Source: Siphonodentalium dalli (Eukaryota; Mollusca; Scaphopoda; Gadilida; Siphonodentaliidae). Taken from it: a stretch of DNA of 64,000 nucleotides. Positions within the stretch are counted from its first letter, which is position 1. Each line of letters begins with the position of its first letter. The stretch lies in the NCBI GenBank assembly GCA_032622095.1, contig CP136069.1, positions 164,602,394 to 164,666,393 of the forward strand. The letters are read 5' to 3'. A program made the position numbers and the translations under genes. A model generated the notes under the pieces. It did no database searches. It had not been told where the DNA came from and saw only the letters and a program-made list of their open reading frames with translations. Shown in pieces: positions 59,024-64,000 of the stretch.

Positions 59024-59117
59024 ATGGAGAGGTACTCGAAACACTTGGAAGCGGTGGTGGCAGAGAGAACACAGGATCTGATAGCCGAGAAGGCCAAAAC
59101 AGATCGCCTTCTGTTCA
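59024..59117 (+). CDS. Receptor guanylyl cyclase exon L: dimerisation coiled coil
   Basis: This is a 94-bp exon, acceptor CACATTGTTTACAG, donor TTCA|GTAAGT, phase 0 in and phase 1 out. It reads MERYSKHLEAVVAERTQDL and IAEKAKTDRLLF. This is the signature helix of membrane guanylyl cyclases (M..Y...LE..V.ERT..L..EK...D.LL), which forms the parallel coiled coil that places two cyclase domains together. The 51-bp tandem array 58813-59015 ends 8 bp before the exon. Confidence 0.96.
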
Positions 59118-59373
59118 GTAAGTACATGTGTGCACATGAGTGAGAAATAATGCAAAAATGTCTGCTAGTAAATTAGCAACCAAGTCTATAATTGTTTAGC
59201 GCGTATGCGACTTCACGTAGACACGTGTTCAGATGCTGGTAGGTCAAAGCGATGCTGTTAAGAAAGAGTACGGTAATGTTTTCTAAGTTTGTCGTTTCGT
59301 GTCGTTTGTCTAATTCGAGTATAATTTGAATAAGAACCAGTGTCTGTGTGCACTATTCAAGAATACATATATT

Positions 59374-59772
59374 TTAACCCTTTACCCAACAAACCGGCCA
59401 AAACCGGCCAAATAAAGCTTCAACAGCCTAAAATATCTTCGGTCTGTCTCAATAGAACCATACAAATATGGATATCATTGGAACCGGCTCCTTGACCACA
59501 TTGTGATAGTTACAGTTAGCCCTGTGCCAATGCATTCTCTTATATATGCGAGTCGACCATAGGTCGCCTCGCATATATAAGAGAATGCATTGGCCTAAAA
59601 AAAATCTTTTTTGAACACTTTTTACCATTTTTTCTTACATTCTTTAACAATTTTATAATTTTTAATGTGTTAAGCCAATGCATTCTCTTATATATGCGAG
59701 GCGACCTATGGTCGACTCGCATATAGAAGAGAATGCATTGGCACAGGGCCGTTCTGTTGGGTAAAGGGTTAA
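59374..59772. mobile_element. TTAA-flanked palindromic MITE, copy 7
   Basis: It is nearly identical to copy 2 in sequence and orientation: TTAACCCTTTACCCAACA, the GGCCAAAACCGGCC module, two 67-bp palindromes (about 59526-59594 and 59674-59743), and TGTTGGGTAAAGGGTTAA. Confidence 0.93.
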
Positions 59773-60499
59773 AACATTCTACTAATGGTTGCGCTGCTGT
59801 TCGCAAAACGACAGAACAAGTCATCTCAATTATGAACAGTTTGCAACAATCAAGACCTATTTCACTACATACATGTTTTAATGTTTTAGACACATTGTGG
59901 CTTTTGCTCGATTTGTTCAGAACAACCAAACACCGCGAAAATGACAACTGTAGAAAAAATAACGATACTTAGTACAACATTTTCTGGGGAATATTAGTGG
60001 TGTATCAACGGAAGGGAAGAATATTTTCTGGAAATTATCTGTTAAATCGGCGAAAACTGCAGTGCGGTTTTCTAACAGAAGTTTGCTTAACCAGCAGTTA
60101 CTTGATTGGAAAACTTAATTATGATGCGTGGTTAACGAATAACACCCCAATGCAGATATAATCTGAATAGAACGAGTATAGAAAGAACTTGTGGATATCT
60201 ATGGTCTCGTTAAACTACCGAGACACTCTAGGGTCCCTGTCATATTTCAACCACGGTTGATTAACTTTTAACTTTGATGGCAGTTTGATATAGATATAAA
60301 GAAGGTATTACAGTTTTGTGAACAGTAAAGAAGTTACATACATGTATCACATTCGACATATCACTGGTGACCACCAGGTTGATATATCTGTTGATTGGTT
60401 TTCCCTTTACATTGTATCTAAGTCGGCACACATAGCTCCAATTGCAAGTGGGTATCTCCCAAGTGGGAATGTCAACAATAACTCTTAGTATCTGTGCCG

Positions 60500-60738
60500 T
60501 ATCAAGCCATCATGCAAACGCGATCGAAACTATTTCGTGAGTCTAGAAAAGCAGCGGCGTATACTATAGAGTTATTGCTGAGTGCAAACTCTATACTTTC
60601 CTGTAAAAAAAAAAGATGTTGCATTGCACCCGACACCCTTCTGAGGCTATTTTGAAGTTTATTCGGGAAATTTTGAAGGAACGCAGAGTGCAGAAGCCTA
60701 TCGAGGAGAATTGTGACAATGAGCAATATGACTGTCAT
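60500..60738 (-). pseudogene. Reverse-transcriptase fragment (non-LTR type), degraded
   Basis: The minus-strand frame reads LQNSLRRVSGAMQHLFFL, QESIEFALSNNSIVYAA and AFLDSRNSFDRV. It lines up with the QxGFRxG...L.E.I..A......VY.AFLD.RKAFD.V region of non-LTR reverse transcriptases; QsgF is largely lost and KAFD is NSFD. There are no flanking parts. It is an old fragment, different in wording from elements 1 and 2. Confidence 0.55.
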
Positions 60739-60739
60739 A

Positions 60740-61670
60740 CAGCTATCTTGACTTTCGATAGGCCTCGGTGTCCGTTATAGATAGGCGCTGTCACCCCAAT
60801 TTATTGTCCCGGGGTATGAACTCAAAGTCCAGCATTGACGAAAATAACTGTCCAAGGACATCATATAGTTTGGGTGGACTGTGTTTCAAATGCTCAGTCA
60901 CGACCTGAGTGAGTCCTCCAACTTTGTGTTTTTTTATGTTTGTGAATACAAGACCTAATTACATTGGTAGCTGCGGGTTGACAGAATATAAATTAAAAAC
61001 CCACTTGCCAAAATCTTTGCAAATTTTTATATTTTTGCCAAATGGAAATATTTGTTTGCCATTGTCAAATTTGGCAAGTGGCAGCACGAACCCTGTCTAG
61101 GGATCATCGGCCACACACGGCAATGTTATATTTATAGACACTATTTCTGGACAGAAATGAGAATTGGATCAGATTGGATGATGTTTATTGTACCAGGATG
61201 TGTAAATAGGCGTATTTGGTTCGTCTATATGCTTCCAGACTGATATCTACTATCTTAATATGATACTACCTTTGTCGAGTCATCGGTTCATCAATGGTGT
61301 CTTGACGTCCAAATCTTCTAAATTTACATCCCGTTATTGCTATGAATCCGTTGAACTACACGAACCCGTATTTTTACAATTGAGGGTCAAATATAGTCAA
61401 CATTTGACAAAAATCAGCTCATACAACCGTGAAACAGACCCGTTTCTAAATCGCAACCATGTGACATATTTTCAGGTTACCACATTTGTTGTTTCTACAA
61501 CACACGCCAGCATTTATTTTTGTGAAATAAAAAGGTAACAAATTTTAGTGTGCAGATAGGCATACGTCTAGTAGACAGGAAATTTTGCTATGAGTGAAAC
61601 CCAAACCATGTCCTGGCGGCTGAATCTCAAATACATGAACAAATCTATTGCTAAGTTAAATAGCCTTGGT
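60740..61670. other. Intron DNA, no gene seen
   Basis: Short frames on the + strand (60909-61538) have no motif, start context or splice pattern. No repeat family is recognised. Confidence 0.45.
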
Positions 61671-61674
61671 AATA

Positions 61675-63713
61675 CAGTAATTCCCTAATTAATCGACTCC
61701 TTAACCACATCAGAATTATGGGTACTTTTTCACGATTTAGTCAGGGGGGGTCGCGGATTTTTTTTTACATATATAGGGCGAAAAAAATGTTTTTGCCCCT
61801 TTCAGGGACCCACCACCCCTCTACCTGCAATTTTTTTTTCCGACCAATTTTTGTGACCCACCACCAAAATCTTACAAAAAACATAAAATATAAACCAAAT
61901 CATAGCCTAGCAAAGAATTGTTCCGTTTCTTATTATTTAATACTATTACCAGCATTTTAATAAACCTCTAAACTGCTCTAAAGGGAGATCATTCTATTAG
62001 TATAAAATGTGGAAATGCTGAATGCATGCACTTAAAAACATTGGGCATAATGCCATAAAACATAATGATTATGAGGTAATACATGTCCTGATATCCTCAA
62101 TAACTCCATATTCTTGTATATAACAATAGTATAAGATGTTTTAGAGCCAATGCCCAATAGGAATACTGTAGTAATAGGGGTAGAACAAATTTCATCTCCC
62201 CTATTTCTGTGATATATATCTGCACATGGGTATGATGGGACCCAAGGAAAGTCACACTCACAGCAGCTCACAGTCTAAATACATGTATGTATGTCATGTT
62301 GGTGTGCAGATTGACATATACCAATATTAGTGAAGAATTGGTAGTATTATTAACTTATTATCAGAGTATAAAGTTTAGTTTAAAGCCAGCGGAGATATCC
62401 AAGCCACGGTCACCTTGTACAAACCGTCCATATACATGTACGTGCCCCCTGTGCAATGTGGTTTACTGGACGTATCACATGGAAACCCATTATAAGAACA
62501 AGCATCCCTGACCAGACTGTCCAGTTAAGATATGTGACTCTGAGAAAGTTCGCATGAAGAGAGTTGCATAGATTACCTGTGCAGTTTGATCCAGGTTAGT
62601 ATGATTTATAATTAGTTTCAAGAACAAAGTTCATATTAGTCATGTTTATATTCTAACTTTATGTTGCATATGGAATAAGTTGAGACTTTAATACCAAAAG
62701 CTACTTTTATAGTTACATTGCTCTATCCTGCTATATCCTAAATTGAATATCAAAGCAACCAATAATGAACAAGCAACTAATAATTACAATACCATATGTA
62801 TTGGAAGTCAAATAACTGGAACTCCAGATGTACTACCTTACTACATGTATCTGTACAGTACGTAACTGCTTAGACTTGTGAATAATAACTGTGGTTGAAT
62901 TAATATCACAAAAGGATAAGCTTTCATATTGTTATCCAAATAGTATGAACTTTTTGTATGAGTTATTTTGTTTTATAGTTTTAAACCAGTGGAATATAGT
63001 GGAATTGTTATTTTTGTTTGTATCATCAAGTTTATCTTGATAACAAATAATATCCATTATGTGGATTAAGAACAGAAGATGGTAATCATTTCATAATTAT
63101 GCTTATATGCAAGCATTGTCGACTGATCGTGTCTGAGCATATAATTATATTATAACAGTAAACAAATTTGTCAAAAGTAATTGCAAAATTCATCACAGAA
63201 TTCATCAATATAAACTCAGCTTCATATTTTGTTCAAACCATTAAAGGGATACACATGTGTATATACATAGCTATAACATACACTTTGACATCCAATTGAA
63301 AGGCTATCTTGGATATGCATATTATAAATGTTTGTTCTTGTGTTTTAATGTTTGTTATATGATTTGTTTATATATATATAATATATCTTTCATGCGTCGA
63401 AATCTGGTACATTAATTTTGACATACATCAGCATACATACACCCCTAAATGGTAGTTAGTTCTGGTTAGTATGTTTTAAATAGCCTAGTGTTTCATATGG
63501 TTGATATTAACAGATTACATGAGCACAAAAACAGTCGTTTACGCATTTTTTCCGGGTCCAAATGACCCACCCACCCCCGCCCTATATATGGAATTTTTGT
63601 GCGCGACCCCCCCCCCTGATTTAGTCGGAAAATATGGCAATTTCCGACTAAATCCTGAATAATTACCCATAAATCTGCTGTGGTTAAGGAGTCGATTACT
63701 TAGAGCATTACTG
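61675..63713. mobile_element. 2.0-kb TA-flanked element with long inverted ends
   Basis: CAGTAATTCCCTAATTAATC...GACTCCTTAACCACATCAG at the left is inverted at CTGTGGTTAAGGAGTCGATT...AGAGCATTACTG at the right, with TA on both sides. This fits Tc1/mariner-type insertion. Subterminal G/C-rich pieces (GGGGGGGTCGCGGATTTTTT; GACCCACCACC) are also mirrored (CGCGACCCCCCCCCCTG; GACCCACCCACCCC). No mariner transposase is seen; the interior holds a zinc-finger-like fragment. Confidence 0.75.
62335..62575 (+). pseudogene. Zinc-finger-like gene fragment inside the TA element
   Basis: The frame ends PYTCTCPLCNVVYWTYH then METHYKNKHP and TGA. C..C...V.W.Y....H.....HP is a C2H2-type finger. In the same frame after the TGA the reading continues PDCPVKICDSEKVRMKR before TAG, suggesting that the stop interrupted a longer protein. 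There is no start or upstream domain that I recognise. The source gene is unknown. Confidence 0.45.
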
Positions 63714-63755
63714 TAGTTTAATGGTACCTATCATTGTATATGTTCATCATTCCAG

Positions 63756-63983
63756 GCATGCTCCCAAGAACTGTAGCCGAAGAGCTAAAACTGGGTCGAA
63801 CCGTGGATGCCAAGATATTCGATGTGTGCACTATATATTTCTCCGACATTGTTGGTTTCACGAATATATCAGGTGGAAGTACTCCGTTTGAGGTCGTCAA
63901 TCTTCTCAACAAACTGTATGTCATGTTTGACACCATAATTGATGCCTTCCAAGTGTACAAAGTGGAAACTATTGGTGACGCAT
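63756..63983 (+). CDS. Receptor guanylyl cyclase exon M: first half of cyclase catalytic domain
   Basis: This is a 228-bp exon, acceptor TCATCATTCCAG, donor GCAT|GTGAGT, phase 1 at both ends. The split codon gives Ser, then [51 protein letters not shown] and [10 protein letters not shown]. The Asp of FSDIVGFT and the Asp of ETIGDA are the two metal-binding aspartates of class III cyclases. The Glu in KVETIGDA is the purine-selecting residue of guanylyl cyclases (Lys in adenylyl cyclases), so GTP is the expected substrate. The rest of the catalytic domain lies beyond the window. A TA-flanked transposon ends about 40 bp before the acceptor. Confidence 0.97.
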
Positions 63984-64000
63984 GTGAGTATATGTTACAT

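Larger units (their letters stand above)
10467..63983 (+). other. Receptor guanylyl cyclase gene (13 exons seen, both ends incomplete)
   Basis: This spans the single convincing host gene. The spliced product would be a membrane receptor that converts GTP to cGMP: ectodomain, one transmembrane helix, kinase-homology domain, dimerisation helix and class III cyclase domain. All 13 exons are bounded by AG and GT, and intron phases agree at every junction (2,1,0,1,2,2,2,1,0,0,0,1), which is strong internal evidence for one intact reading frame of about 657 codons. The first exon begins with two bases of a split codon, so earlier exons exist; I could not find them in 1-10466 and they may be left of the window. 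The last exon ends in mid cyclase domain. Natriuretic-peptide receptors, speract/resact receptors and retinal cyclases share this architecture. The ectodomain part visible does not tell me which subfamily this is, so I give no symbol. Confidence 0.93.

Overview
The window is AT-rich nuclear DNA from an invertebrate animal. The evidence is GT-AG introns of 0.1 to 14 kb, degraded APE-type non-LTR retrotransposons, a tRNA-derived SINE with an (AATC)n tail, Helitron-like elements, several non-autonomous DNA transposon families and abundant minisatellites. A marine lophotrochozoan (mollusc- or brachiopod-like) fits the SINE tail style, but that is only an inference.

One host gene dominates. A receptor-type (membrane) guanylyl cyclase lies on the + strand from about 10.5 kb to beyond the right edge. 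I assembled 13 exons: 10467-10617, 17598-17932, 20447-20598, 21961-22033, 35078-35225, 37406-37492, 38609-38752, 39798-39919, 42166-42371, 43731-43841, 57461-57580, 59024-59117 and 63756-63983. Every exon has an AG before it and a GT after it, and every pair of neighbours agrees in intron phase, giving about 657 codons. In order they encode the juxtamembrane end of the ectodomain (Cys-rich), one transmembrane helix, a kinase-homology pseudokinase domain, the dimerisation helix, and the first half of the cyclase catalytic domain. The N-terminal exons and the last catalytic exon(s) are not identified here.

Layout. 0-9 kb holds a 3' fragment of one retrotransposon, then a roughly 360-bp satellite family arranged as two opposed arms and interrupted by a 3.5-kb minus-strand retrotransposon. 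9-17.5 kb holds foldback elements, the first receptor exon and a head-to-tail Helitron-like cluster. 17.5-22 kb holds the Cys-rich, transmembrane and juxtamembrane exons. 22-35 kb is one intron with a palindromic MITE, a 6.7-kb inverted-repeat element and a second minus-strand retrotransposon. 35-44 kb holds the kinase-homology exons. 44-57 kb is one intron, about three quarters of which is a 27-bp minisatellite with higher-order structure. 57-64 kb holds the dimerisation and cyclase exons with more transposons.

The most unusual signal is that minisatellites sit on the splice sites of this gene. The 87-bp exon 37406-37492 is preceded by 14 tandem copies of its own 3' splice-site region and followed by 21 tandem copies of its own 5' splice site. 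The exon at 43731 is preceded by four tandem copies of its acceptor plus first codons. The exon at 59024 directly abuts a 51-bp array. Several MITE boundaries also lie within about 20-65 bp of exons. All exon calls come from reading the sequence; no expression data or database search was available.
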